DNA of 64,000 bases from Pseudomonas helleri (GTDB taxonomy: Bacteria > Pseudomonadota > Gammaproteobacteria > Pseudomonadales > Pseudomonadaceae): positions 248,001 through 312,000 of the forward strand of contig NZ_JYLD01000001.1 in assembly GCF_001043025.1 (NCBI RefSeq). The letters run 5' to 3'. Of the stretch, positions 40,834-49,462 are shown piece after piece. A model generated the notes under the pieces. The model was not told the DNA's origin, made no database searches, and saw only the letters and a program-made list of their open reading frames with translations. The stretch's first letter is position 1. Each line of letters opens with the position of its first letter. A program made the translations under genes and the position numbers.

Positions 40834-41603
40834 GCGTTTTGGTCCAGGTAATCGTGTAGCTCAACAAATTGCTGGGTCAGCTTGTGCCGTGGTTCGAAAT
40901 ACACCAGCGGCTGGCTGGCCTGATGCGACTCGCGCATTTTGACTGAGCTGTTGAGGTACACCGGCAGCACGGGCAGGCCTTCGGCAATCAACTCATCGAG
41001 CATTTGCTGCGGCAGGCTGGCGCGGGCCTGGAACTGGTTGACCACAATGCCTTCAACCAGCAGGTCTTCGTTGTGGTCCTCTTTCAGCTCTTCAATTTCG
41101 CTCAGCAGGCCGTACAACGCCTGACGCGAAAAGCTGTCGCAGTCGAAGGGGATCAATACACGATCGCAGGCGATCAATGCCGATACCGCATAAAAGTTCA
41201 ACGCAGGCGGTGTGTCGATGTAAATGCGGTCGTAGTCTTCAGCCAAGTCATCCAGCAGCTTTTTGAGCTTGTTGATCTTGTGCTTGGCCTCAAGCTTGGG
41301 CTGCAAGTCTGCCAGTTCGGGCGTGGCGGTTATGATGTGCAGGTTGTCGAACGGTGTTTCGTAAATATCGACCCGATTCTTCTTCGACCCCACGCCCGCA
41401 GACAGGCTTTGCTTGAAGAACTCGGCGATACCCATCGGGATGTCATCACCTGTCAGCCCGGTGAGGTATTGAGTGGAGTTGGCCTGAGCATCCAGATCGA
41501 CCAACAGAGTGCGATACCCCTCGCTGGCACTGACGGCCGCCAGGTTACAAGCGATGCTGGACTTGCCCACACCACCTTTTTGGTTGAACACCACGCGACG
41601 CAT
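40830..41603 (-). CDS. ParA/MinD-type ATPase
   Basis: 257 residues from ATG 41603 (MRRVVFNQKGGVGKSSIACN). The deviant Walker A motif is KGGVGKSS, the A' motif LLVDLDAQANSTQYL and the Walker B-like motif RIYIDTPPALNF. No partner ParB lies next to it, so it is an orphan chromosomal ParA of unknown cargo. A homologue next to trxC is common in pseudomonads as I recall it. The longer start at 41624 lacks support. Confidence 0.88.
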   Translation of the reverse strand: MRRVVFNQKGGVGKSSIACNLAAVSASEGYRTLLVDLDAQANSTQYLTGLTGDDIPMGIAEFFKQSLSAGVGSKKNRVDIYETPFDNLHIITATPELADLQPKLEAKHKINKLKKLLDDLAEDYDRIYIDTPPALNFYAVSALIACDRVLIPFDCDSFSRQALYGLLSEIEELKEDHNEDLLVEGIVVNQFQARASLPQQMLDELIAEGLPVLPVYLNSSVKMRESHQASQPLVYFEPRHKLTQQFVELHDYLDQNA

Positions 41604-41938
41604 TTCAAAACCTCCGTGTATCAATAAGTGCCCGAGTGTAGATGCCCTGAGAACAACTTCGCTACCTCGCAGAGAAAAGAGCTACAACCAAGGCAGATTT
41701 ATCCCTATATACGCCGGAACAGACCTCTTTTTTCAAAGTCATACAGGCGCCCATAGTTTAGCGATTACAAAAAGATAGCTATTTCGACCGATAAGCCAAA
41801 AAAACTGGCACAAAAATGTAAGCGATATTTGCTACGAACCAACAGCACCGGGATAATGCGGCACTTTGTTACTAGTGCCGCATTGACCGCTGCCTACCTT
41901 CGCATCAAGGAAGCCCGCAAGGGCGGGATGAACCTCCA
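41604..41938 (+). promoter_or_regulatory. parA/APE-operon divergent promoter region
   Basis: 335 bases without a gene. The part near 41690-41840 is AT-rich and is the likely promoter zone for both sides. It contains the 10-bp hairpin at 41855-41884 and a small CCCGC-(5)-GCGGG stem near 41912-41926 just before the first APE gene. No regulator gene for the cluster is adjacent. Confidence 0.45.
41855..41884 (+). promoter_or_regulatory. Hairpin or operator upstream of the APE operon
   Basis: AATGCGGCAC / GTGCCGCATT, a perfect 10-bp inverted repeat with a 10-base loop, ending 54 bases before the GTG of apeC. It could be a regulator site or a leader hairpin. There is no T-tract after it, so it is not a simple terminator. 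Confidence 0.5.
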
Positions 41939-42655
41939 GTGATTAACTTCAATATTGCCGCTTGGCGAGCCTGGGCTCCGGGCCTCGACAGCGTGGCCGA
42001 TTGGCAGGCCTGGAGCCAGCACCCCCACGTTATCGCCGCCAGCGATGCCAGCCCCGACGTGTCGTTTTTACCGGCCATGCAACGCCGCCGCCTCAGTCGC
42101 CTGGCACGCATGGCATTCAGTGTCGGCTGGCCCTTGGCTGAAGGTCATGAGGCGCTGCCACTGGTGTTTGTTTCGCGCCACGGCGAAACCCCGCGCACCT
42201 TCGACCTGCTGAACGAGCTCGCAGCCAGGCAGCCCTTGTCACCCACCCAGTTCAGCCTCTCGGTGCACAACGCGGTCATTGGCCTGTGGTCGATCATGCG
42301 CGGCGAAACCAGCGAAATGACTGCCCTCGCGGCGGCCGGTGATGGCCTCGAACATGGCCTGATCGAAGCCTGTGCGCTGCTTAATGACGGCGCGCCCGCC
42401 GTGCTGCTGGTGATCACTGAAGAACAACCGCCCGAGGCTTACCGGCCCTGGGTTGACGACGTGCCCTTTGCCTATGCAGTGGGCCTGCTGCTGACACCCG
42501 GTGAGCAGTGGCACCTGTCGTTGTCCACCCGGCCTGCTGATATCGCCCAAGCCCCGTGGCCTCATGCATTGCAATTGTTACAGCACCTGCTCAGCGGCCA
42601 GACGTCGTTTCAACACGCCTGGGAAAACCGGCTCTGGCAGTGGCAACGTACGTAG
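41939..42655 (+). CDS. apeC: Aryl-polyene ketosynthase-like chain-length factor
   Basis: 238 residues from GTG 41939. It corresponds to a short beta-ketoacyl-synthase-like domain. MINFNIAAWRAWAPGL is the typical start, FSLSVHNAVIGLWSI aligns with the nucleophile region but lacks the catalytic Cys, and the protein lacks the second half of a normal ketosynthase. In characterised APE systems this subunit pairs with the ApeO ketosynthase as a chain-length factor. First gene of the cluster; its stop overlaps the next GTG by one base. Confidence 0.85.
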   Translation: MINFNIAAWRAWAPGLDSVADWQAWSQHPHVIAASDASPDVSFLPAMQRRRLSRLARMAFSVGWPLAEGHEALPLVFVSRHGETPRTFDLLNELAARQPLSPTQFSLSVHNAVIGLWSIMRGETSEMTALAAAGDGLEHGLIEACALLNDGAPAVLLVITEEQPPEAYRPWVDDVPFAYAVGLLLTPGEQWHLSLSTRPADIAQAPWPHALQLLQHLLSGQTSFQHAWENRLWQWQRT

Positions 42656-43437
42656 TGAAAACCGCTAATGCTTACTACTGGCGCCTGCTGGCCACGGCCA
42701 TCAGCTTCGTGCTGTTCGGGTTTGGGTGCCTGTGCCTGCGACTGGTCATTTTCCCGCTGCTCAGTTGCTTGCCAGGCGACGCCCTGCGCCAGCGCGAGCG
42801 CGCGCGTTACACCATCAGCCGACTGTTCTGGCTGTTTATCCGCTTTATGGCCCGCCTGGGCATACTGACCTATGACGTGCAAGGTGCCGAGCGCCTCGGG
42901 CGCCCCGGCCAAATGATCATTGCCAACCATCCCTCGCTGATTGATGTGGTGTTTCTGATCGGGCTGGTGCGTAACGCCAATTGCGTGGTCAAGCAAAGCC
43001 TTTGGCAGAATCCGTTCACCCGCAGCCCCGTACGCGCCGCGCAATACATCAGCAATGACGGCAGCATTGACATGCTCGACAAGGCCGCAGAGGCCCTGCA
43101 ACAAGGCCAGACGCTTCTTATCTTCCCGGAGGGTACCCGCACCCCGCCAGGCCAGATGCCGGCCTTTCATCGGGGGGCCGCCGCCATCGCCTTGCGCGGT
43201 GCGAAAATCCTCACGCCGGTGGTAATCAAGGTCAGCCCCACCACGCTGACCAAAGCCGAGCCGTGGTACCGCATCCCCAAACGCCGTGTGCACTTCAGTT
43301 TTTGTGTCGGGGCCGATATAGATCCAAATGCCTTTGCAGCAGCAGGCCCGCCGCCCAAGGCTTCGCGCCTGCTTAACGACTTCGTGCATGACTACTTTAT
43401 TAAGGAGCTCGCCACAGATGAGCGATCTACACAGTGA
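42655..43437 (+). CDS. apeD: APE-cluster lysophospholipid-type acyltransferase (PlsC fold)
   Basis: 260 residues from GTG 42655, overlapping the apeC stop. A longer frame from 42556 lies inside apeC. Membrane anchor near residues 10-45. Acyltransferase motifs are IIANHPSLIDVVF (HX4D), NDGSIDML and LIFPEGTRTPPGQ. It probably acylates the lipid carrier of the pigment at the inner membrane; the role is inferred from family and position. Confidence 0.87.
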   Translation: MKTANAYYWRLLATAISFVLFGFGCLCLRLVIFPLLSCLPGDALRQRERARYTISRLFWLFIRFMARLGILTYDVQGAERLGRPGQMIIANHPSLIDVVFLIGLVRNANCVVKQSLWQNPFTRSPVRAAQYISNDGSIDMLDKAAEALQQGQTLLIFPEGTRTPPGQMPAFHRGAAAIALRGAKILTPVVIKVSPTTLTKAEPWYRIPKRRVHFSFCVGADIDPNAFAAAGPPPKASRLLNDFVHDYFIKELATDERSTQ

Positions 43438-43678
43438 AATCAAACAGCTGATCATCGACGCCCTGGGCCTTGAAGACATCAGCATCAGCGACATTGGCGA
43501 TGAGCAAACCCTGTTTGGCGAAGGCCTGGGGCTGGACTCGGTCGACGCCCTGGAGCTGGGCCTGGCGATCCAAAAAACCTATGGCATCAAAATAGATGCC
43601 GACGCCAAAGATACCCGTGACCACTTTTCCAACGTGACCAGCCTTGCGGCTTTTGTCACAGCCAAACAGGCTGCCTGA
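43418..43678 (+). CDS. apeE: APE acyl carrier protein 1
   Basis: 86 residues from ATG 43418, overlapping apeD by 20 bases. The phosphopantetheine attachment Ser is in EGLGLDSVDALELG. It is one of two ACPs that carry the aryl starter and growing polyene chain. Confidence 0.92.
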   Translation: MSDLHSEIKQLIIDALGLEDISISDIGDEQTLFGEGLGLDSVDALELGLAIQKTYGIKIDADAKDTRDHFSNVTSLAAFVTAKQAA

Positions 43679-43687
43679 GACCGAACC

Positions 43688-43942
43688 ATGCAAACCCGTG
43701 AAGACATTTTCAACATCCTGCGCGACGCCATGGTCGAACTCTTCGAACTGGAACCCGAACGCGTCACGCTGGAGGCCAATTTGTATCAGGACCTGGAAAT
43801 CGACAGCATCGACGCGGTCGACCTGATCGATCACATCAAGCGCAAAACCGGCAAAAAAATTGCCGCCGAAGCCTTCAAATCGGTACGCACTGTCAACGAT
43901 GTGGTTGAGGCGGTTTACCACTTGGTGCAACCGCACGCATGA
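43688..43942 (+). CDS. apeF: APE acyl carrier protein 2
   Basis: 84 residues. The attachment Ser is in DLEIDSIDAVDLIDHIK. It follows the first ACP by nine bases and overlaps the next gene by four (ATGA). The two ACPs are clearly different proteins, not a recent duplication. Confidence 0.93.
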   Translation: MQTREDIFNILRDAMVELFELEPERVTLEANLYQDLEIDSIDAVDLIDHIKRKTGKKIAAEAFKSVRTVNDVVEAVYHLVQPHA

Positions 43943-44484
43943 GCCGATTGATCGGCCTGAGCCTGCTGCTGGCGGGCCTGCTGTACCCCTTTGCGGTGCA
44001 TTTCGGCATGGCCCACTTTGCTCCGTGGCAGTTTGCGCTGCTGCTCGGCGGCCTGTGGCTGGCACGGGTATTGACCGGCGAACGACGCCCCGGCAGCCTG
44101 TGGATCGCCGGGGTCGCGCTGGTGTTTTGTGCGCTGCTGGCGCTGTTTAACAGCCCGGCCCTGCTGCGCTGGTACCCCGTACTGATCAGCAGCCTGATGC
44201 TCAGCCTGTTTGGCGTGAGCCTCAAGTTCGGCCCGCCGATGGTCGAGCGTCTGGCCCGGCTGCGTGAGCCGGTACTCCCCGACAGCGCGATTCGTTATAC
44301 GCGCCAGGTCACCCAGGTCTGGTGCCTGTTTTTTATGCTCAACGGCCTGATCGCGGCCAGCCTCACACTGTGGGCGCCGCTGAGCTGGTGGACGTTGTAC
44401 AACGGCTTGATCGCCTACGGGCTGATGGGGCTGCTGTTTGCCATTGAATGGCTGATACGACAAAAGGTAAGAGGCCAGGCATGA
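43939..44484 (+). CDS. apeG: APE-cluster membrane protein (COG4648-like)
   Basis: 181 residues with about five or six hydrophobic helices (MSRLIGLSLLLAGLLYPFAV; LWIAGVALVFCALLALF; WYPVLISSLMLSLFGVSL; VWCLFFMLNGLIAASL; YGLMGLLFAIEWL). It is conserved between the ACPs and the ligase in APE clusters. Biochemical role unknown; inner-membrane scaffold or transport is possible. Confidence 0.82.
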   Translation: MSRLIGLSLLLAGLLYPFAVHFGMAHFAPWQFALLLGGLWLARVLTGERRPGSLWIAGVALVFCALLALFNSPALLRWYPVLISSLMLSLFGVSLKFGPPMVERLARLREPVLPDSAIRYTRQVTQVWCLFFMLNGLIAASLTLWAPLSWWTLYNGLIAYGLMGLLFAIEWLIRQKVRGQA

Positions 44485-46151
44485 AGTGGATAAAACTTGA
44501 GCATCTGTTGCTTGAGGGCGATGCCCATCGCACCGTCAGCGTTGAACCAACGCTCACCCATCACACCCTCTGCGCGCAGGCCCTGAGCCTGGCGGGCGGG
44601 TTGCAGCAACGCGGCGTGCAACGCATGGCCGTGCACCTGGACGACGCGGGTGAATTGGCCATTGCGCTGCTGGGCGCCTGGCGCGCCGGGGTCAGCGTGT
44701 TATTGCCCGCAGACCTGCAAGCCCACACCCGTGAGCGCTGGGCCAGCCACGTCGATCTATGGCTGACCGCCAGCACCGAGCTGCACGCCTTGTATGGCGC
44801 CCCATTGGCCCCTGCCGAGCTGGATCTGGACGCGTGCCAGCTAAGCCTGTGCACGTCAGGCTCCAGCGGCGAGCCCAAGCGGATCGACAAAAGCCTGCGG
44901 CAAATGGCCAATGAGGTAGAAACCCTCGAGCAATTGTGGGGCCATGAACTGGGCGATGCGTGCATCATCGCCAGCGTGGCCGCGCAGCATATCTACGGGC
45001 TGTTGTTCCGCGTGTTGTGGCCGCTGTGTGCGGGCCGGGTTTTTACTCGCCAGCAACTGGCGTTCCCCGAAGACATGCAGCGCGCCAGCCGCGAACACGC
45101 GGCATTTGCCTGGGTGGCCAGCCCCGCCCTGCTCAAACGCATGGCCGACAACCTCGACTGGCCGGCCTTGAGCCAGGTGCGCCGGGTGTTCTCTTCGGGC
45201 GGCGCATTACCTGCCGAGGCGGCTCATGCGCTGGAGCAGCGCTTGGGCCAATGGCCTACCGAGATTTTTGGCAGCTCAGAAACCGGCGGCATTGCATGGC
45301 GCCAGGGTCCAACCTTGTGGCAGCCGTTTGCCGGGGTCCATCTAAGCCAGAGTGAGGACGGCGCACTGCGCATCGCCTCGCCGTACCTGATGGCAGGCCA
45401 TGTCGAGCAAACGGCCGATGCGGCGCGCATTGAAGCCGACGGGCGCTTTGAACTGCTGGGGCGTCTGGACCGCATCGTCAAACTTGAAGAAAAACGCATC
45501 TCGCTGCCCCTGCTGGAACAGGCCTTGAGCACCCACCCATGGGTTGCAGAAGCACGCCTGGGCGTGGTCAATGAAAACCGCGCCTCGCTGGGCGCCTTGC
45601 TGGTACTCAGCCACAGCGGGCTGTTTGCCCTGCGTGAACACGGCCGCCGAGCCCTGACCCAAGCCCTGCGCCTGCACCTTGGGCCCTATTGCGAAGCGCT
45701 GGCATTGCCGCGCCGCTGGCGGTTGCTGCGGCAAATGCCGCTCACCAGCCAAGGCAAACTGCCGCAAGCGCAGGTCGATGCGTTGCTGCTGGCGCCACGG
45801 CCAACGCTGCCTGAAGTACTCAGCCAACACCTCGGCGATGACGGTTGGACACTCAACCTGTCGATCCCGCCTGACCTTGCGTACTTCAGCGGGCACTTCC
45901 CCAAAACTCCGGTGCTGCCCGGCGTGGTGCAAGTGGACTGGGCCATCAACCTGGGCCAGCAACTGCTCGACCTGCTGCCCCGCTTTGCCGGGATGGAAGT
46001 GCTCAAGTTTCAGCAACTGGTGCGCCCCGGCGATGAAATCGAGTTGACCCTGCGCTTTGATCGCGAACGCAGCAAATTGCATTTTGCCTACCGCAACGCC
46101 AACGCCGCCTGCTCCAGTGGCCGTATTGTTTTGGAGGCTGCCAGTGGATAA
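44481..46151 (+). CDS. apeH: Fused aryl-ACP AMP-ligase and hot-dog dehydratase (ApeH-ApeI fusion)
   Basis: 556 residues from ATG 44481. Residues 1 to about 440 form an adenylating ligase: [18 protein letters not shown] (phosphate loop), [13 protein letters not shown], and [18 protein letters not shown] (hinge and C-terminal lobe). Residues about 450-556 are a FabZ/FabA-like hot-dog domain with [20 protein letters not shown], where the His is catalytic. In the characterised E. coli/Xenorhabdus systems ligase ApeH and dehydratase ApeI are, as I recall, separate, so one polypeptide here would load the starter and dehydrate beta-hydroxy intermediates. A 116-base gap with a REP follows. Confidence 0.9.
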   Translation: MKWIKLEHLLLEGDAHRTVSVEPTLTHHTLCAQALSLAGGLQQRGVQRMAVHLDDAGELAIALLGAWRAGVSVLLPADLQAHTRERWASHVDLWLTASTELHALYGAPLAPAELDLDACQLSLCTSGSSGEPKRIDKSLRQMANEVETLEQLWGHELGDACIIASVAAQHIYGLLFRVLWPLCAGRVFTRQQLAFPEDMQRASREHAAFAWVASPALLKRMADNLDWPALSQVRRVFSSGGALPAEAAHALEQRLGQWPTEIFGSSETGGIAWRQGPTLWQPFAGVHLSQSEDGALRIASPYLMAGHVEQTADAARIEADGRFELLGRLDRIVKLEEKRISLPLLEQALSTHPWVAEARLGVVNENRASLGALLVLSHSGLFALREHGRRALTQALRLHLGPYCEALALPRRWRLLRQMPLTSQGKLPQAQVDALLLAPRPTLPEVLSQHLGDDGWTLNLSIPPDLAYFSGHFPKTPVLPGVVQVDWAINLGQQLLDLLPRFAGMEVLKFQQLVRPGDEIELTLRFDRERSKLHFAYRNANAACSSGRIVLEAASG

Positions 46152-46167
46152 GTTGATCGGTGAAAGC

Positions 46168-46254
46168 TGTGGGAGCGGGCTTGCTCGCGATTGCATCAAC
46201 GCGCCGCTTCAGAAAACCCGCAGCGCCTGTATCGCGAGCAAGCCCGCTCCCACA
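46168..46254. repeat. REP palindrome 8 inside the APE operon
   Basis: Arms TGTGGGAGCGGGCTTGCTCG / CGAGCAAGCCCGCTCCCACA with a longer central spacer (TTGCATCAACG...). It is a further sequence class of the family. It fills the only long non-coding gap within the pigment operon, between the ligase and the glycosyltransferase. Confidence 0.93.
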
Positions 46255-46267
46255 AAGGCCGACCGTC

Positions 46268-47002
46268 ATGCATAACCCCTGCGCCGTGATCCCGGTGTAC
46301 AACCATGAAACCGCCGTGCCCGCCGTGGTCGCGGCGTTGCAGGCCGCAGGCTTGCCCTGTGTGCTGGTCGACGACGCCAGCAGCCCCGCGTGCAGCGCCG
46401 TGCTCACCGAACTGGCCCGGCACGAGCACATCTACCTGGTGCGCCTGGCCGTCAACCAAGGCAAAGGCGGCGCCGTGATGGCCGGTTTGCGCGAGGCCTC
46501 ACGCCTGGGCTTTACCCATGCGCTGCAAGTCGATGCCGACGGCCAGCACGACCTCAGCGATGTCACGACCTTTATCCAGGCCTCACAGCACAACCCCGAG
46601 GCGCTGATCTGCGGTTACCCGCAATACGACGCCAGCGTGCCCAAAGGCCGCTTGTATGCACGCTACTTGACCCATGTGTGGGTGTGGATCAACAGCCTGT
46701 CACTGCGTATTCCCGACTCGATGTGCGGCTTTCGGGTGTACCCGCTGGCGCCGACACTGGCGCTGCTGGACTCGGTCAAGCTGGGCAAACGCATGGACTT
46801 CGACCCCGAGATCCTCGTGCGCCTGGCGTGGCGCAATCAGCCGATGCAGTGGCTGGCAACCAAGGTGCATTACCCGCAAGACGGCCTGTCGCACTTTCGC
46901 CTGTTCCATGACAACGCCTTGATCTCGGCCATGCACACCAAGCTGTTCTTCGGCATGTTGGTGCGTTTGCCGAGCATTCTATGGAGGCGCTGGCGGGCAT
47001 GA
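46268..47002 (+). CDS. apeJ: APE-cluster family 2 glycosyltransferase
   Basis: 244 residues from ATG 46268 (MHNPCAVIPVYNHETAVPAV). In-frame upstream codons lie in REP 8 and were rejected. The GT-A features are IPVYNHE, VNQGKGGAVMAGLREAS and the nucleotide/metal site LQVDADGQHDLSDV. SMCGFRVYPL is conserved in the family. The C-terminal region is hydrophobic. It probably glycosylates the pigment lipid. ApeJ of enterobacterial clusters is, as I recall, a glycosyl/acyltransferase fusion; here the two parts are separate, overlapping genes. Confidence 0.85.
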   Translation: MHNPCAVIPVYNHETAVPAVVAALQAAGLPCVLVDDASSPACSAVLTELARHEHIYLVRLAVNQGKGGAVMAGLREASRLGFTHALQVDADGQHDLSDVTTFIQASQHNPEALICGYPQYDASVPKGRLYARYLTHVWVWINSLSLRIPDSMCGFRVYPLAPTLALLDSVKLGKRMDFDPEILVRLAWRNQPMQWLATKVHYPQDGLSHFRLFHDNALISAMHTKLFFGMLVRLPSILWRRWRA

Positions 47003-47937
47003 GCGAGACACCACAGCATTGGGCCGAGCATAAAGAGCGGGGCAATTTTTGGCTGATGAAGCTCACGGCCTTCGGGGTCAAAGTACTCGGCCGCCGCCTG
47101 CTGGCCCCCGTGTTGTACGCCATCGTGCTGTACTTTTTTGTCTTCGGCCGCAAAGCCCGACGCAGCATCTGGCACTACCAGCAGCACCTGGCCGACTGGA
47201 GCGGGCAGCCCGCCTTGCGCCCCACGCCGTGGCGGGTGTTCGGCCAGTTCATGGCGTTTGCCGACGCGCTGCTCGACAAGCTCGACGTGTGGAACGGCCG
47301 CCTTAACACGCAAGACATCGAGATCATCGACCCCGCGCGGCTGCGTGAGCAGATGCGCGCTGAGCGCGGGCAAATGCTGGTGGGCGCTCATTTGGGCAAC
47401 CTTGAGGTGTGCCGGGCCCTCGCTGAGTTGGGCGAGAAAATCACCCTGAACGTGCTGGTGCACACCCGCCATGCCGAGCACTTCAACCGTTTGCTGGGCA
47501 AGGCCGGGGCCACGCATGTGCGGCTGATTCAAGTCAGCGAGCTCAACCCCGGCGTCATGCTGCAATTGAGCCAACGCCTGGAAAACGGCGAGTGGCTGGC
47601 CATTGCCGGTGACCGCGTGCCGCTGCATGGCGCCCGCACCGCGCAGGTCAACTTTCTCGGCCACCCGGCGCCCTTCCCGCAAGGCCCGTGGTTGCTGGCC
47701 GGGTTACTCAAGTGCCCGGTCAATTTATTGTTTTGCCTGAAACACCAAGGCCGCTATCGGGTGGTTATCGAACCCTTCGCCGAGGCCATTGAATGGCGGC
47801 GCAGCGACCGCGAACAGGTGATCGCCGAGTGGGCAGCGCGCTATGCCGAACGGCTGGGGCATTACTGCCTTGAGGCGCCGCAACAATGGTTTAACTTTTA
47901 CCCTTTCTGGAAAACCGATGACGACGCATCAGCATGA
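46999..47937 (+). CDS. APE-cluster LpxL/HtrB-like acyltransferase
   Basis: 312 residues from ATG 46999 (ATGA overlap with the glycosyltransferase). An N-terminal membrane anchor (LLAPVLYAIVLYFFVF) is followed by the acyltransferase motif GAHLGNLEVCRAL (HX4E). GDRVPLHG and FPQGPWLLAGLLKCPV match lipid A late acyltransferases. It probably transfers an acyl or polyenoyl group at the inner membrane. It would be the second half of enterobacterial ApeJ. Confidence 0.87.
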   Translation: MSETPQHWAEHKERGNFWLMKLTAFGVKVLGRRLLAPVLYAIVLYFFVFGRKARRSIWHYQQHLADWSGQPALRPTPWRVFGQFMAFADALLDKLDVWNGRLNTQDIEIIDPARLREQMRAERGQMLVGAHLGNLEVCRALAELGEKITLNVLVHTRHAEHFNRLLGKAGATHVRLIQVSELNPGVMLQLSQRLENGEWLAIAGDRVPLHGARTAQVNFLGHPAPFPQGPWLLAGLLKCPVNLLFCLKHQGRYRVVIEPFAEAIEWRRSDREQVIAEWAARYAERLGHYCLEAPQQWFNFYPFWKTDDDASA

Positions 47938-49462
47938 GCCAGTAACCTTCGGCCAAACCCCATTGCGCATTGAAGACGTGCTGGCTCTGGCCAATCGTCA
48001 GGTGCCGACCCGTTTGCAAGACGACGCCGAGTACCGCGAACGCATCGCCAAAGGCGCGCGTTTTCTCGATTCATTGCTCGACAAAGAGGGCGTGATTTAC
48101 GGCGTGACCACCGGCTACGGCGACTCGTGCGTGGTGGCGGTGCCGCTGGAGCATGTCGAAGCGCTGCCGCGTCACCTCTACACCTTCCACGGCTGCGGCC
48201 TGGGCAAAATGCTTGATGCCCAGGCCACCCGCGCCGTGCTGGCCGCCCGCTTGCAGTCGCTGTGCCACGGGGTGTCCGGGGTGCGGGTTGAACTGCTGGA
48301 GCGCCTGCAAGGGTTTATCGCCCACGACATTTTGCCGCTCATCCCCGAAGAGGGCTCGGTAGGCGCCAGCGGTGACCTGACGCCGCTGTCTTATGTGGCG
48401 GCCACCTTGTCGGGCGAGCGCGAGGTCATGTTCAACGGCGAACGCCGCCTGGCGGCTGACGTGCACCGCGAACTGGACTGGACGCCGCTGGTGCTGCGGC
48501 CCAAGGAAGCGCTGGCGCTGATGAACGGCACGGCCGTAATGACCGGCCTTGCGTGCCTGGCGTACGCCCGCGCCGATTACCTGCTCAAGCTGGCAACCCG
48601 CATCACTGCACTCAACGTGGTGGCGTTGCAAGGTAACCCTGAACACTTCGATGAGCGCCTGTTCGCTGCCAAGCCGCATCCGGGGCAGATGCAAGTGGCG
48701 GCATGGTTGCGCCAGGACCTCGCCATCGACGCCCCGACCGCGCCGCTGCATCGCCTGCAAGACCGTTACTCGCTGCGCTGCGCGCCCCATGTGTTGGGTG
48801 TGCTGGCTGACAGCCTGAGCTGGCTGCGCGGGTTTATCGAAGTCGAACTCAACAGCGCCAACGACAACCCGATCATCGACGCCGAAGAAGAACGCGTGCT
48901 GCACGGCGGGCACTTCTATGGCGGGCACATTGCCTTCGCCATGGACAGCCTCAAAACCCTGGTGGCCAACGTGGCCGATCTGCTTGATCGCCAACTCGCG
49001 CTGTTGGTAGACGTACGTTACAACCACGGATTGCCAAGCAACCTCTCGGGCGCCAGCGCCGAACGGGCGATGCTCAACCACGGCTTCAAAGCGGTGCAGA
49101 TCGGCGCCAGCGCCTGGACCGCCGAAGCCCTGAAAAACACGATGCCGGCCAGCGTCTTCTCGCGCTCAACCGAATGCCACAACCAGGACAAAGTGAGCAT
49201 GGGCACCATCGCCGCCCGTGACGCCATTCGTGTGCTGGAGCTGACCGAGCAAGTGGCCGCCGCGACCTTGCTGGCTGCCCACCAGGGTGTGTGGCTGCGC
49301 AGCCGCGACGCAGACGCCCGCCCGCTACCCACCGCACTGGCCGACATGCACGCTGAACTGGCCAAGGATTTCGCCCCTGTCATTGAAGACCGCGCACTGG
49401 AAGCCGAACTGCGCCTGTGCCTGGCCCGTATTGCCCAACAACACTGGAGGCTGCATGCGTAG
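47918..49462 (+). CDS. Aromatic amino acid ammonia-lyase family protein (MIO enzyme)
   Basis: 514 residues from ATG 47918, overlapping the previous gene by 20 bases. The Ala150-Ser151-Gly152 triad in SVGASGDLTPLSY forms the MIO cofactor, and YGVTTGYGD carries the catalytic Tyr (61). The selectivity pair aligns as Phe90-His91 (HLYTFHGCGLG), neither the Ser-His of histidine lyases nor the His-Leu of tyrosine lyases. It may make a cinnamic or coumaric-type acid as a starter for the ligase. hutH proper is unlikely, given the context. Confidence 0.88.
   Translation: MTTHQHEPVTFGQTPLRIEDVLALANRQVPTRLQDDAEYRERIAKGARFLDSLLDKEGVIYGVTTGYGDSCVVAVPLEHVEALPRHLYTFHGCGLGKMLDAQATRAVLAARLQSLCHGVSGVRVELLERLQGFIAHDILPLIPEEGSVGASGDLTPLSYVAATLSGEREVMFNGERRLAADVHRELDWTPLVLRPKEALALMNGTAVMTGLACLAYARADYLLKLATRITALNVVALQGNPEHFDERLFAAKPHPGQMQVAAWLRQDLAIDAPTAPLHRLQDRYSLRCAPHVLGVLADSLSWLRGFIEVELNSANDNPIIDAEEERVLHGGHFYGGHIAFAMDSLKTLVANVADLLDRQLALLVDVRYNHGLPSNLSGASAERAMLNHGFKAVQIGASAWTAEALKNTMPASVFSRSTECHNQDKVSMGTIAARDAIRVLELTEQVAAATLLAAHQGVWLRSRDADARPLPTALADMHAELAKDFAPVIEDRALEAELRLCLARIAQQHWRLHA

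Noticed and set aside
46160..46267. Upstream extension of the glycosyltransferase through REP 8
   Set aside because: Codons come from the palindrome and the protein family begins at MHNPCAVIPVYN.
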